Numbered from the stretch's first letter, positions 42,847-51,552 are shown. The stretch: DNA of 64,000 bases from Neisseria sicca (GCF_017753665.1 NZ_CP072524.1:372001-436000); one strand, 5' to 3'. Notes: generated from the sequence alone by a model not told the origin. A program made the numbers and translations.

Positions 42847-43779
42847 ATGAAGATTGCAAACAGCATAACCGAGCTGATCGGCAACACCCCGTTGGTCAAA
42901 TTAAACCGTCTGACTGAAGGCTTGAAAGCCGAAATCGCTGTCAAACTGGAATTTTTCAATCCTGGCAGCAGCGTGAAAGACCGCATTGCCGAAGCGATGG
43001 TCGAAGCCGCTGAAAAAGCGGGCAAAATTGGTAAAGATACCGTGATTGTAGAAGCGACCAGCGGTAATACGGGTATCGGTTTGGCAATGGTGTGTGCGGC
43101 ACGCGGCTATAAGCTGGCGATTACCATGCCTGAAAGCATGAGTAAAGAACGCAAAATGCTGCTGCGTGCATTCGGTGCTGAATTGATTTTGACTCCAGCG
43201 TCCGAAGGTATGGCAGGGGCGATTGCAAAAGCCCAAGCCTTGGTGGACGAACATCCGGATACTTATTTCATGCCGCGCCAGTTCGATAACGAGGCAAATC
43301 CTGAAGTACACCGCAAAACAACTGCGGAAGAAATTTGGCGCGATACCGACGGTAAAGTCGATATTTTTGTGGCGGGTGTCGGTACGGGCGGTACAGTTAC
43401 CGGCGTAGGCGAAGTGTTGAAAAAATACAAACCCGAAGTCAAAGTTGTTGCCGTCGAGCCTGAAGCCTCTCCGGTGTTGAGCGGTGGTGAAAAAGGTCCG
43501 CACCCGATTCAAGGCATTGGTGCCGGTTTCATTCCTACCGTATTGAATACCAAAGTATATGACAGCATTTCCCAAGTCCCGAACGAAGCGGCATTTGAAA
43601 CTGCCCGTGCGATGGCGGAAAAAGAAGGTATTTTGGTCGGTATTTCTTCCGGTGCGGCAGTATGGAGTGCATTGCAGCTCGCCAAACAGCCTGAAAACGA
43701 AGGCAAACTGATTGTCGTGCTGCTGCCTTCTTATGGTGAACGCTATCTTTCTACGCCTCTGTTTGCCGATTTGGCATAG
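42847..43779 (+). CDS. cysK: Cysteine synthase A
   Basis: PLP enzyme making cysteine from O-acetylserine and sulfide. It is 310 aa with IGNTPLVKLNRL at the start, the PLP lysine in FNPGSSVKDRIAEAM (about 42), the phosphate-binding EATSGNTGIGLAM (about 70-82), GTGGTVTGVGEVLK, and GISSGAAVWSAL. The C-terminus is close to family length. GGAG precedes the ATG. It is monocistronic with a strong terminator. Confidence 0.97.
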   Translation: MKIANSITELIGNTPLVKLNRLTEGLKAEIAVKLEFFNPGSSVKDRIAEAMVEAAEKAGKIGKDTVIVEATSGNTGIGLAMVCAARGYKLAITMPESMSKERKMLLRAFGAELILTPASEGMAGAIAKAQALVDEHPDTYFMPRQFDNEANPEVHRKTTAEEIWRDTDGKVDIFVAGVGTGGTVTGVGEVLKKYKPEVKVVAVEPEASPVLSGGEKGPHPIQGIGAGFIPTVLNTKVYDSISQVPNEAAFETARAMAEKEGILVGISSGAAVWSALQLAKQPENEGKLIVVLLPSYGERYLSTPLFADLA

Positions 43780-43803
43780 TAGGGTTGAGAGAAAATAAGT
43801 GAT

Positions 43804-43831
43804 AAAAAAGACCGCTTTGGCGGTCTTTTTT
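43804..43831 (+). terminator. Intrinsic terminator of cysK
   Basis: AAAAAAGACCGC / GCGGTCTTTTTT stem with a TTTG loop and T-run. Confidence 0.92.
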
Positions 43832-43962
43832 CGTGGTTTCGTGGTTTCGTGTTTTGGTGTGGTACAAAAATAAATTTAAGGTGTCATATCATGTAAAGAT
43901 TGGAATGTAAGGCGAAAGTTGTTGTAATTCAGTCAACGGAAAAAGTCAGATTGATATAGAAT

Positions 43963-43991
43963 TTGGTTATCTGGATAATCCTGATTATAAT
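43963..43991 (+). promoter_or_regulatory. Putative promoter for a leaderless or near-leaderless lipoprotein mRNA
   Basis: TTGGTT, a 17-base spacer and TATAAT (43986-43991). The -10 ends only 7 bases before the ATG at 43999, so transcription would start at about the start codon. Confidence 0.4.
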
Positions 43992-43998
43992 GGTAGAC

Positions 43999-44502
43999 AT
44001 GAAAAAATATATCCCCATCTTATTTGCGTTGGCGGCACTTGCCGGTTGTGAGACCATTTATGTCCCAAGCTTGCAAGAAGTGCCTGTCCGTCCGACTAAT
44101 GTTAAGCCTAATGTTAAAGCGAATAAGGCTGAAAAACCTGCAGCGTTCAGTTTGGCTTCTTCGCATTGGAGTGATGTTTCAAAAATCCGCGATGAGGCAA
44201 CGCGCTTGAGTTATCAGGTCAGCCAAGGAAAAATGACTAAAGTTCAAGCTGCGCAATATCTGAACAAGTTCCGCATTCAGCTTGTCGGCCGTAATGTCGT
44301 GGATGACAGCGTATATGAGGTTTATCTGCGTTCTGCCGTTGACAGCCAACGAGGCGAAATCAATACCGAACAATCCAAGCTGTATATCCAAAACGCTTTG
44401 CGCGGTTGGCAGCAACGTTGGAAAAATATGGGCAACAAACCTTCCAATCCGGCGTTTACCAACTTCCTAATGGAAGTAATGAACATGACTCCGTTGAAAT
44501 AA
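43999..44502 (+). CDS. Predicted lipoprotein of unknown function
   Basis: 167 aa. Signal MKKYIPILFALAALAGC with lipobox LAGC (Cys17). The mature part has a low-complexity Lys/Pro/Asn linker (about 30-48) and a helical domain with KMTKVQAAQYLNKFRIQLVGRN and QRWKNMGNKP. Looks like a Neisseria-specific family; I cannot name it. No Shine-Dalgarno precedes ATG 43999 and a perfect TATAAT sits almost against it. Earlier in-frame starts (43963, 43990) would overlap the promoter. Confidence 0.75.
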   Translation: MKKYIPILFALAALAGCETIYVPSLQEVPVRPTNVKPNVKANKAEKPAAFSLASSHWSDVSKIRDEATRLSYQVSQGKMTKVQAAQYLNKFRIQLVGRNVVDDSVYEVYLRSAVDSQRGEINTEQSKLYIQNALRGWQQRWKNMGNKPSNPAFTNFLMEVMNMTPLK

Positions 44503-44518
44503 GTTTCACATTTCAAAT

Positions 44519-44552
44519 AAAAGGTCGTCTGAAAATTTTCAGACGACCTTTT
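44519..44552. terminator. Perfect inverted DUS hairpin between convergent genes
   Basis: AAAAGGTCGTCTGAAAA / TTTTCAGACGACCTTTT arms directly adjoining; serves the lipoprotein gene and the DUF1232 gene. Confidence 0.88.
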
Positions 44553-44569
44553 GTTTTGGATATGGATAT

Positions 44570-44968
44570 TTATGATGTCTTACGCAGCAACTTTTCGGTT
44601 GCGACTCTTGCCCGTTCTTTAATGTCTTCGGTCAGGTAGGTTTTCATCTGGCTATACACCAAAGTAATGACGGCAATGTCGTCACTGAATCCCAAAGGAC
44701 CAAGCAAATCGGGAATGCTGTCGATAGGGCTGAGGAAGTAAACCAATGCGCCGACAATAATCATCTTGGCTCGTCTGGGCGTGTGCGGGGAGTCCCAAAG
44801 ATAATACAGCGCATACAACTGACGGACGATGGGTTCGCCTAATCGACCTGCAAAACGGGCGAGTTTGTTGAGAAAGCCCGTTTTGTTCAAATTACGCCTT
44901 CTGAATTTTGGGATAAAGTTTTCCGGATCGGAAGACCGGGTGTATTGTTTTTCTTCGGAGTGTTTCAT
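44570..44968 (-). CDS. DUF1232 (YkvA-type) membrane protein
   Basis: 132 aa. A basic N-terminal half leads into the DUF1232 block AKMIIVGALVYFLSPIDSIPDLLGPLGFSDDIAVI (about 68-102), one or two short hydrophobic helices with the conserved Pro-Ile-Asp. The family's function is unknown. It is divergent from sodC and convergent with the lipoprotein gene. Confidence 0.85.
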   Translation of the reverse strand: MKHSEEKQYTRSSDPENFIPKFRRRNLNKTGFLNKLARFAGRLGEPIVRQLYALYYLWDSPHTPRRAKMIIVGALVYFLSPIDSIPDLLGPLGFSDDIAVITLVYSQMKTYLTEDIKERARVATEKLLRKTS

Positions 44969-45010
44969 ACAAGCCTCGCTGTAAATGAGTGGAAAGAGTT
45001 TGCCGTAATG

Positions 45011-45071
45011 CGGGCAAAGTATAAAACGGAGTAAGGCAAAGAAATGTCAGTTTTGCCTAAACGAGGCAAAA
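45011..45071. promoter_or_regulatory. Cluster of GGCAAA repeats upstream of sodC
   Basis: GGCAAA at 45013, 45036 and 45066, plus an inverted copy giving TTTTGCCT-N5-AGGCAAAA (45051-45071). It lies between the divergent DUF1232 and sodC genes and may be an operator. Confidence 0.35.
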
Positions 45072-45263
45072 ATTATGGTTGACTACTTCTTTATCGTAGC
45101 TGTTTCATATTATAAATAAATATTATTTCGATTAATGGAAAAGATAGAAAAATCAAATGGCTTTAATAGCTAATAACATCCTAAAAAATACTCGATTTAC
45201 TCTCCATATTGTTTAGAATACAAAGGAGTTTTTGACATAAATTTGGCAAAAAAGGAGATATAA

Positions 45264-45833
45264 ATGAAATTTAAAACACTCGTAGCTGTTGGTATCAGTG
45301 CAATCTGTGCTGCGGGAGTAGTCAATGCGCATGAACACAAACATGACCACATGACACCTGCCGGTGCTTCTATTAAAGTGAAAGTACAACAACTTGATCC
45401 GGTTAATAGTAATAAAGATGTAGGCACTGTAACGATTACCGAATCCAAATACGGCTTGGTTTTTACACCAAACTTAAGCGGTTTAGAAGCAGGTTTGCAT
45501 GGCTTTCATATTCACCAAAACCCAAGCTGTGAGCCGAAAGAAAAAGACGGTAAACTGACTGCAGGCTTAGGTGCAGGCGGCCACTGGGATCCGAAAGAAA
45601 CCAAAAAACACGGCTTCCCATGGCAAGATGATGCCCACTTGGGCGATTTGCCTGCATTAACCGTATTGCACGACGGCACAGCTACCAATCCGGTTCTTGC
45701 ACCACGCATCAAGTACCTTAATGAAGTTCGTGGTCATTCCATCATGATCCATGTTGGTAGCGACAATCATTCCGATCATCCTGCTCCACTTGGTGGCGGC
45801 GGTGCGCGCATGGCGTGTGGTGTAATTAAATAA
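45264..45833 (+). CDS. sodC: Periplasmic Cu,Zn superoxide dismutase
   Basis: Destroys superoxide in the periplasm. The 189-aa precursor has a signal peptide (about 1-22, ending VVNA) and a His-rich mature start (HEHKHDHM). The Cu ligands are visible in GLHGFHIHQNPSC, the Zn loop in GGHWDPKETKKHGFPWQDDAHLGDLP, then RGHSIMIHVGSDNHSD and the disulfide Cys in RMACGVIK. AAAGGAG precedes the ATG. It is more AT-rich than neighbours and ends in a paired Haemophilus uptake signal, which fits published evidence of sodC transfer from Haemophilus to Neisseria. Confidence 0.97.
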   Translation: MKFKTLVAVGISAICAAGVVNAHEHKHDHMTPAGASIKVKVQQLDPVNSNKDVGTVTITESKYGLVFTPNLSGLEAGLHGFHIHQNPSCEPKEKDGKLTAGLGAGGHWDPKETKKHGFPWQDDAHLGDLPALTVLHDGTATNPVLAPRIKYLNEVRGHSIMIHVGSDNHSDHPAPLGGGGARMACGVIK

Positions 45834-45848
45834 GTTATTGTTAGAAAC

Positions 45849-45892
45849 AAAAAGTGCGGTTAAAAATGTTGAACGTTTTAACCGCACTTTTA
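45849..45892 (+). terminator. sodC terminator made of paired Haemophilus uptake signals
   Basis: AAAAGTGCGGTTAAAA / TTTTAACCGCACTTTT. The 9-mer AAGTGCGGT is the Haemophilus/Pasteurellaceae uptake core, not the Neisseria DUS. Confidence 0.95.
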
Positions 45893-46477
45893 TTTGCAAT
45901 GAGATCTACTTCAGCTGTGTCATTCAATTTATGAATAACGTCAATCAGCCGTTTATCTGAAGCCCGTATCATTCCGCTATGGTTGCAGCGCTGTCTTTTT
46001 GAAGGCATTAGTAGAAATCACATCATCGATATGACGTATGACGCAAATCTTTATTCACTAAAATATTGCAGTTTTGTAATAGAAAAATAAGAGAGTCGTC
46101 TGAAAAGTTGCCTGTTGAAATTTTGTTTTGAATGCAACGTTTTATCCCATAAGGTTATGGTTGTTTTGCTTGTGGATGCGTTGGTAAATGATATTAATTC
46201 ATATTTTTATCACAAGAAACAAGATATTAATACTATTTTGATGGTGTGAGATTATGCGAAACTGATTAAGCGGTAGTGGAAAAAATGTTGGTTTAAGTAT
46301 TAATAGAGATGTTTATTGTTATTGGTACAGTTTATGATGTTTTTTGGTAAAATTTATTAGATTGTTTATAAATTAGACTGTTCAAAATCGGATAAAACAG
46401 GTAAATTATAGTTTATGTAACTCGATGTAATTTGAGTTATTGGTTTTGAGCTGATAAAAAATACAGAGGAACTGGCT
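45893..46477. other. sodC-sdhC intergenic region
   Basis: 585 bases, AT-rich toward sdhC. I see no gene I can support on either strand apart from a weak 55-codon minus-strand frame (45841-46008). One isolated DUS core (GTCGTCTGAAAA) lies near 46096. The sdh promoter must lie in the last ~300 bases but no clear -35/-10 pair stands out. Confidence 0.6.
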
Positions 46478-46855
46478 ATGTCCGTCAAACCGCGTCCTGT
46501 CTTTTTGGAGATTCCCAATATACGGTTGCCTATACCGGGAATTGTCTCCATCTTGCACCGCATCAGCGGGGTAGGGTTATTTATAATGCTTCCCGTTTTG
46601 CTGTATCTCCTGTCCGGTACGTTGAGCCGCGAGTCGGCGTTTGAAACTTACCGTGCCATCGTTTCCAATCCTTTGGTCAAGTTGATTTTAATCGGCGTGT
46701 TATGGGCTTATCTGCACCATTTTCTCGCCGGTATCCGTTTTTTATTTTTGGATGCACACAAAGGCCTTGAGCTGAATACTGCGCGCAATACCGCCAAATT
46801 GGTGTTTGCTGCCGCGCTGGTGTTGACCGTCGTTTTGGGAGCGTTGTTATGGTAG
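46478..46855 (+). CDS. sdhC: Succinate dehydrogenase cytochrome b556 subunit
   Basis: Membrane anchor of complex II, 125 aa, three transmembrane helices (about 30-52, 63-88, 103-125). PRPVFLEIPNIRLPIPGIVSILHRISG is the typical SdhC start; the heme-ligand histidine lies in AYLHHFLAGIRFLFLDAHKG (about residue 84-85). AGAGGAA precedes the ATG. It overlaps sdhD by 7 bases. In N. meningitidis the sdh operon is repressed by the iron-responsive sRNA NrrF; no test of that is possible from this window alone. Confidence 0.95.
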   Translation: MSVKPRPVFLEIPNIRLPIPGIVSILHRISGVGLFIMLPVLLYLLSGTLSRESAFETYRAIVSNPLVKLILIGVLWAYLHHFLAGIRFLFLDAHKGLELNTARNTAKLVFAAALVLTVVLGALLW

Positions 46856-47190
46856 AGCGTAAATTGACCGGTGCCCATTACGGTTTGCGCGATTGGGCGA
46901 TGCAGCGTGCGACTGCGGTTATCATGTTGATCTATACCGTCGCGCTTTTAGTGATTCTGTTTACCTTGCCTAAAGAATATTCGGCTTGGCAGGCATTTTT
47001 CGATCAAGTTTGGGTGAAAGTGTTCACCCAGGTTAGCTTTATCGCCGTATTTTTGCACGCTTGGGTGGGTATCCGCGATTTGTGGATGGACTATATCAAA
47101 CCCTTCGGCGTGCGTTTGTTTTTGCAGGTTGCCACCATCGTTTGGCTGGTCGGCTGCTTGGTGTATTCAATTAAAGTAATTTGGGGGTAA
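46849..47190 (+). CDS. sdhD: Succinate dehydrogenase hydrophobic anchor subunit
   Basis: Second membrane anchor, 113 aa, three helices (about 18-40, 55-75, 85-110). The heme and quinone-site residues are in AVFLHAWVGIRDLWMDYIKPFG (His about 66, Asp and Tyr later). The ATG overlaps the end of sdhC, and sdhA begins 3 bases after its stop, so translation of the three is coupled. Confidence 0.94.
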   Translation: MVERKLTGAHYGLRDWAMQRATAVIMLIYTVALLVILFTLPKEYSAWQAFFDQVWVKVFTQVSFIAVFLHAWVGIRDLWMDYIKPFGVRLFLQVATIVWLVGCLVYSIKVIWG

Positions 47191-47192
47191 GT

Positions 47193-48956
47193 ATGGGTTT
47201 TCCTGTTCGCAAGTTTGATGCCGTGATTGTCGGCGGTGGTGGTGCAGGTTTACGCGCAGCCCTCCAATTATCCAAATCCGGTCTGAATTGTGCCGTTTTG
47301 TCTAAAGTGTTCCCGACCCGTTCGCATACTGTAGCGGCGCAGGGCGGTATTTCCGCTTCGCTGGGTAATGTGCAGGAAGACCGTTGGGACTGGCACATGT
47401 ACGATACCGTGAAAGGTTCCGACTGGCTGGGCGACCAAGACGCGATTGAGTTTATGTGTCGCGCCGCGCCTGAAGCGGTGATTGAGTTGGAACACATGGG
47501 TATGCCTTTTGACCGCGTGGAAAGCGGCAAAATTTATCAACGCCCTTTCGGCGGCCATACTGCCGAACACGGTAAACGCGCGGTAGAACGTGCCTGCGCG
47601 GTTGCCGACCGTACAGGTCATGCAATGCTGCATACTTTGTATCAACAAAACGTCCGTGCCAATACGCAATTCTTTGTGGAATGGACGGCGCAAGATTTGA
47701 TTCGTGATGAAAACGGCGACGTCGTCGGTGTGACCGCCATGGAAATGGAAACCGGCGAAGTTTACATTTTCCATGCTAAAGCCGTGATGTTTGCTACTGG
47801 CGGCGGAGGTCGTATTTATGCTTCTTCTACCAATGCCTATATGAACACCGGCGACGGTTTGGGTATTTGCGCCCGTGCAGGCATTCCGTTGGAAGATATG
47901 GAGTTCTGGCAATTCCACCCGACCGGCGTGGCAGGTGCAGGCGTGTTGATTACCGAAGGCGTACGCGGTGAGGGCGGTATTCTGTTGAATGCTGACGGCG
48001 AACGCTTTATGGAACGCTATGCGCCGACCGTAAAAGACTTGGCTTCGCGCGACGTAGTTTCTCGCGCGATGGCGATGGAAATCTACGAAGGTCGAGGCTG
48101 TGGCAAAAACAAAGACCATGTATTGCTGAAAATCGACCATATCGGTGCCGAAAAAATTATGGAAAAACTGCCGGGCATCCGCGAGATTTCCATTCAGTTT
48201 GCCGGTATCGACCCGATTAAAGATCCGATTCCCGTTGTGCCGACTACCCACTACATGATGGGCGGTATTCCGACCAACTACCACGGCGAAGTCGTTGTTC
48301 CGCAAGGCGACGAATATGAAGTGCCGGTGAAAGGTCTGTACGCAGCGGGCGAGTGCGCTTGTGCTTCTGTGCACGGTGCGAACCGTTTAGGTACCAACTC
48401 TCTGTTGGACTTGGTGGTGTTCGGTAAAGCTGCCGGCGACAGCATGATTAAATTCATCAAAGAGCAAAGCGATTGGAAACCGCTGCCTGCCGATGCCGGC
48501 GAGCTGACCCGTCAACGTATCGAACGCTTGGATAACCAAACCGGCGGCGAAAACGTTGATGCATTGCGCCGTGAACTGCAACGCTCTGTCCAACTGCACG
48601 CCGGTGTGTTCCGTACCGATGAGATTCTCAGCAAAGGCGTTCGAGAAATTATGGCGATTGCCGAGCGTGTGAAGCGTACTGAAATCAAAGACAAGAGCAA
48701 AGTGTGGAATACCGCGCGTATCGAAGCTTTGGAATTGGATAATCTGATTGAAGTGGCAAAAGCGACTTTGGTGTCTGCCGAAGCACGTAAAGAATCACGC
48801 GGCGCGCACGCTTCAGACGACCATCCTGAGCGCGATGACGAAAACTGGATGAAACACACGCTGTATCATTCAGATACCAATACCTTGTCCTACAAACCGG
48901 TGCACACCCAGCCTTTGAGCGTGGAATACATCAAACCGGCCAAGCGCGTTTACTGA
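47193..48956 (+). CDS. sdhA: Succinate dehydrogenase flavoprotein subunit
   Basis: Catalytic subunit, 587 aa. FAD-binding GGGGAGLRAALQLS (about 13-26), the FAD-linked histidine in RSHTVAAQGGISASLG, the active-site GVRGEGGILLN with Arg, the TSALGTNSLLDLVVFG-like segment GANRLGTNSLLDLV (about 394), and the C-terminal ERDDENWMKHTLYH. ATG 47193 follows GGGGG at good spacing; an earlier TTG is not needed. An inverted DUS pair separates it from sdhB. Confidence 0.98.
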   Translation: MGFPVRKFDAVIVGGGGAGLRAALQLSKSGLNCAVLSKVFPTRSHTVAAQGGISASLGNVQEDRWDWHMYDTVKGSDWLGDQDAIEFMCRAAPEAVIELEHMGMPFDRVESGKIYQRPFGGHTAEHGKRAVERACAVADRTGHAMLHTLYQQNVRANTQFFVEWTAQDLIRDENGDVVGVTAMEMETGEVYIFHAKAVMFATGGGGRIYASSTNAYMNTGDGLGICARAGIPLEDMEFWQFHPTGVAGAGVLITEGVRGEGGILLNADGERFMERYAPTVKDLASRDVVSRAMAMEIYEGRGCGKNKDHVLLKIDHIGAEKIMEKLPGIREISIQFAGIDPIKDPIPVVPTTHYMMGGIPTNYHGEVVVPQGDEYEVPVKGLYAAGECACASVHGANRLGTNSLLDLVVFGKAAGDSMIKFIKEQSDWKPLPADAGELTRQRIERLDNQTGGENVDALRRELQRSVQLHAGVFRTDEILSKGVREIMAIAERVKRTEIKDKSKVWNTARIEALELDNLIEVAKATLVSAEARKESRGAHASDDHPERDDENWMKHTLYHSDTNTLSYKPVHTQPLSVEYIKPAKRVY

Positions 48957-48960
48957 TGCG

Positions 48961-49000
48961 TTTTCAGACGACCTCTGTATCACAAGGGGTCGTCTGAAAA
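48961..49000 (+). terminator. Inverted DUS pair inside the sdh operon
   Basis: TTTTCAGACGACC and GGTCGTCTGAAAA arms 14 bases apart between sdhA and sdhB; may reduce read-through to sdhB or act only in uptake. Confidence 0.55.
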
Positions 49001-49080
49001 TCAAATACACCACCACACTGAACAGCCTGAACCCATAACATAAAACCATCAGGCGGTTTATGAGAAAAGGAACACTTCTC

Positions 49081-49788
49081 ATGGAAAAAATGAGTTTTGA
49101 AATTTACCGTTACAATCCGGACGTTGATGCCAAACCATATATGCAACGTTACGAATTGGAACTGGAACCTACCGATGTCAAACTTTTGGATGCGCTGGTG
49201 CGCCTGAAAGCGCAAGACGACACCCTGTCTTTCCGCCGTTCATGCCGCGAAGGTATTTGCGGGTCGGATGGTATGAACATCAACGGCAAAAACGGCTTGG
49301 CGTGTCTGACCGATTTACGCGGTTTGAAGCAGCCTGTGAAAATCCGCCCGCTGCCCGGTCTGCCCGTCATTCGCGACCTGATTGTGGACATGACCCAGTT
49401 CTTCAAGCAATACCACTCCATCAAGCCTTACGTCGTTAACGACAATCCGATCGATTCCGACAAAGAGCGTCTGCAAACTCAGGAAGAGCGTAAAGAGCTG
49501 GATGGTTTGTACGAATGTATTTTGTGCGCCTGCTGTTCGACTGCCTGTCCGTCGTTCTGGTGGAACCCTGACAAATTCGTTGGTCCGTCCGGTTTGCTGA
49601 ATGCCTACCGCTTCATCGCGGACAGCCGCGATACCATTACCAACGAGCGTTTGGACAATTTGAACGACCCGTATCGCCTGTTCCGCTGCCATACCATCAT
49701 GAACTGCGTGGACGTATGTCCTAAACACTTGAATCCGACCCGTGCCATCGGTAAGATTAAAGAAATTATGTTGAAACGAGCCGTTTAA
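49081..49788 (+). CDS. sdhB: Succinate dehydrogenase iron-sulfur subunit
   Basis: Electron-transfer subunit, 235 aa. The [2Fe-2S] ligands are in SCREGICGSDGMNINGKNGLAC, the [4Fe-4S] in CILCACCSTACP, and the [3Fe-4S] in CHTIMNCVDVCP. ATG 49081 lies ten bases after AAAAGG; another ATG (49090) starts MSFEIYRYNPD and is possible, while the earlier frame opening at 49060 has no ribosome binding site. Confidence 0.97.
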   Translation: MEKMSFEIYRYNPDVDAKPYMQRYELELEPTDVKLLDALVRLKAQDDTLSFRRSCREGICGSDGMNINGKNGLACLTDLRGLKQPVKIRPLPGLPVIRDLIVDMTQFFKQYHSIKPYVVNDNPIDSDKERLQTQEERKELDGLYECILCACCSTACPSFWWNPDKFVGPSGLLNAYRFIADSRDTITNERLDNLNDPYRLFRCHTIMNCVDVCPKHLNPTRAIGKIKEIMLKRAV

Positions 49789-49791
49789 GAA

Positions 49792-50040
49792 ATGATGGTT
49801 TTTGACGATATTGCCAAACGGAAAATCCGTTTTCAAACCCGCCGGGGATTATTGGAGTTAGATTTGATTTTCGGCAGGTTTATGGAAAAAGAATTCGAGC
49901 ATTTGAGCGATAAAGAGCTGTCCGAGTTTTCCGAAATCCTTGAGTTTCAAGATCAGGAGCTTCTTGCCCTGATCAACGGACATTCGGCAACAGACAAGGA
50001 ACACCTTATCCCCATGCTTGAAAAAATCAGACGAGCTTGA
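49792..50040 (+). CDS. sdhE: Succinate dehydrogenase assembly factor (flavinylation)
   Basis: 82-aa SdhE/YgfY/Sdh5 protein that promotes covalent FAD attachment to SdhA. The signature is RKIRFQTRRGLLELDLIFGRFM (about 8-29, including the RGxxE motif that contacts SdhA), followed by acidic helices. It begins 3 bases after the sdhB stop, in the expected operon place. Confidence 0.93.
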   Translation: MMVFDDIAKRKIRFQTRRGLLELDLIFGRFMEKEFEHLSDKELSEFSEILEFQDQELLALINGHSATDKEHLIPMLEKIRRA

Positions 50041-50157
50041 CGTATTGGAAATCCGCCTGTTTATCGGCGGATTTCTAGGATACGGAGGTCGTCTGAAAAC
50101 AAAGACCGTGCTGCATAGGCAGTAACGAAAGCCCCAACTTACAAAGGAGCGATAAAT

Positions 50158-51441
50158 ATGTCCAAATCAATTAAACTCAACGTACCCAATCAAGAGGATT
50201 TAGAACTGCCCGTATTGGAAGCGAGCATCGGTCATGACGTGGTCGATATCCGCACCCTGACGAAAAGTACAGGTTTATTCTCATTCGACCCCGGCTTCGT
50301 TTCAACAGCAAGCTGCGAGTCTAAAATCACTTATATCGACGGTGACGAAGGCTTGCTGTATTACCGTGGTTATCCCATTGAGCAGCTTGCAGAAAAATCT
50401 GATTATCTGGAAGTCTGCTACCTGTTGATTTACGGCGAATTGCCGACACCTGAACAAAAGGCAGAATTTGACAATACCGTCCGCCGTCATACGATGTTGC
50501 ATGAGCAACTGACTTGGTTTTTCCGCGGTTTCCGCCGCGATGCCCATCCTATGGCGATGATGGTCGGTGTGGTCGGTGCGCTGTCTGCGTTCTATCAAGA
50601 CAGTTTGGATATTACCAATCCCGAACACCGCAAAATCGCGATTTACCGTTTGATTTCCAAAATTCCGACGATTGCTGCGATGTGTTACCGTTATTCCAAC
50701 GGTCTGCCGTTCAATTATCCGAAAAACAATCTTTCTTATTCCGAAAATTTCCTTCATATGATGTTCGCCACACCATGTGAAGACTACAAACCTAATCCTG
50801 TATTGGCGCGTGCGCTTGACCGCATCTTCATCCTTCATGCGGATCACGAGCAAAACGCTTCGACTTCGACCGTCCGTCTGGCAGGTTCTTCAGGCGCGAA
50901 CCCGTTTGCCTGTATCGCTGCCGGTATTGCCTGTCTGTGGGGTGCGTCTCACGGCGGTGCGAACGAAGCCGTCTTGAAAATGCTGGACGAAATCGGCGAT
51001 GTATCCCGTGTTGCCGAATACATGGAAGGTGTGAAACAGCGCAAATACCGTCTGATGGGCTTTGGACACCGCGTGTACCGCAACATGGATCCGCGCGCCA
51101 GCATCATGCGTGAGACTTGCCACGAAGTGTTGAAAGAATTGGGCTTGGAAGACAGTCCGAAATTCAAACTGGCGATGGAATTGGAACAAATCGCCCTGAA
51201 AGACCCGTTCTTCGTAGAGCGTAAACTTTACCCCAACGTCGACTTCTACTCAGGCATCGTTCTGTCTGCGCTGGGTATTCCGACCGAAATGTTTACCGTC
51301 ATTTTCGCCCTGTCGCGCAGCGTAGGCTGGATTTCGCACTGGCATGAAATGATTAGCGATCCTTCGCTGAAAATCGGTCGTCCGCGCCAACTTTATACCG
51401 GTGCCGTACGTCGCGATTATGTACCGACGGATAAACGCTGA
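50158..51441 (+). CDS. gltA: Citrate synthase
   Basis: Entry enzyme of the TCA cycle, 427 aa, type II (hexameric, NADH-sensitive) by length. STASCESKITYIDGDEGLLYYRGYPIEQLA at about 46-75, HADHEQNASTSTVR (about 227-240), the catalytic GASHGGANEAVLKML, GFGHRVYRNMDPRA (His about 306) and the Asp in YPNVDFYSGI (about 363). GGAG precedes the ATG and a single DUS lies 58 bases upstream. A large hairpin separates it from sucA. Confidence 0.97.
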   Translation: MSKSIKLNVPNQEDLELPVLEASIGHDVVDIRTLTKSTGLFSFDPGFVSTASCESKITYIDGDEGLLYYRGYPIEQLAEKSDYLEVCYLLIYGELPTPEQKAEFDNTVRRHTMLHEQLTWFFRGFRRDAHPMAMMVGVVGALSAFYQDSLDITNPEHRKIAIYRLISKIPTIAAMCYRYSNGLPFNYPKNNLSYSENFLHMMFATPCEDYKPNPVLARALDRIFILHADHEQNASTSTVRLAGSSGANPFACIAAGIACLWGASHGGANEAVLKMLDEIGDVSRVAEYMEGVKQRKYRLMGFGHRVYRNMDPRASIMRETCHEVLKELGLEDSPKFKLAMELEQIALKDPFFVERKLYPNVDFYSGIVLSALGIPTEMFTVIFALSRSVGWISHWHEMISDPSLKIGRPRQLYTGAVRRDYVPTDKR

Positions 51442-51552
51442 TAATCGGTATATTAATATGTTGTCGGAGTTTTATTTGAGAAAGCCGAATAGCTTTTTTA
51501 AATGAGTTTGTCCGCAATAAACGAAACAGATACAAGTAATTTGGCTGGAAAT

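Noticed and set aside
47268..48374. 368-codon minus-strand frame opposite sdhA
   Set aside because: Shadow of sdhA, no ribosome site or recognisable domain.
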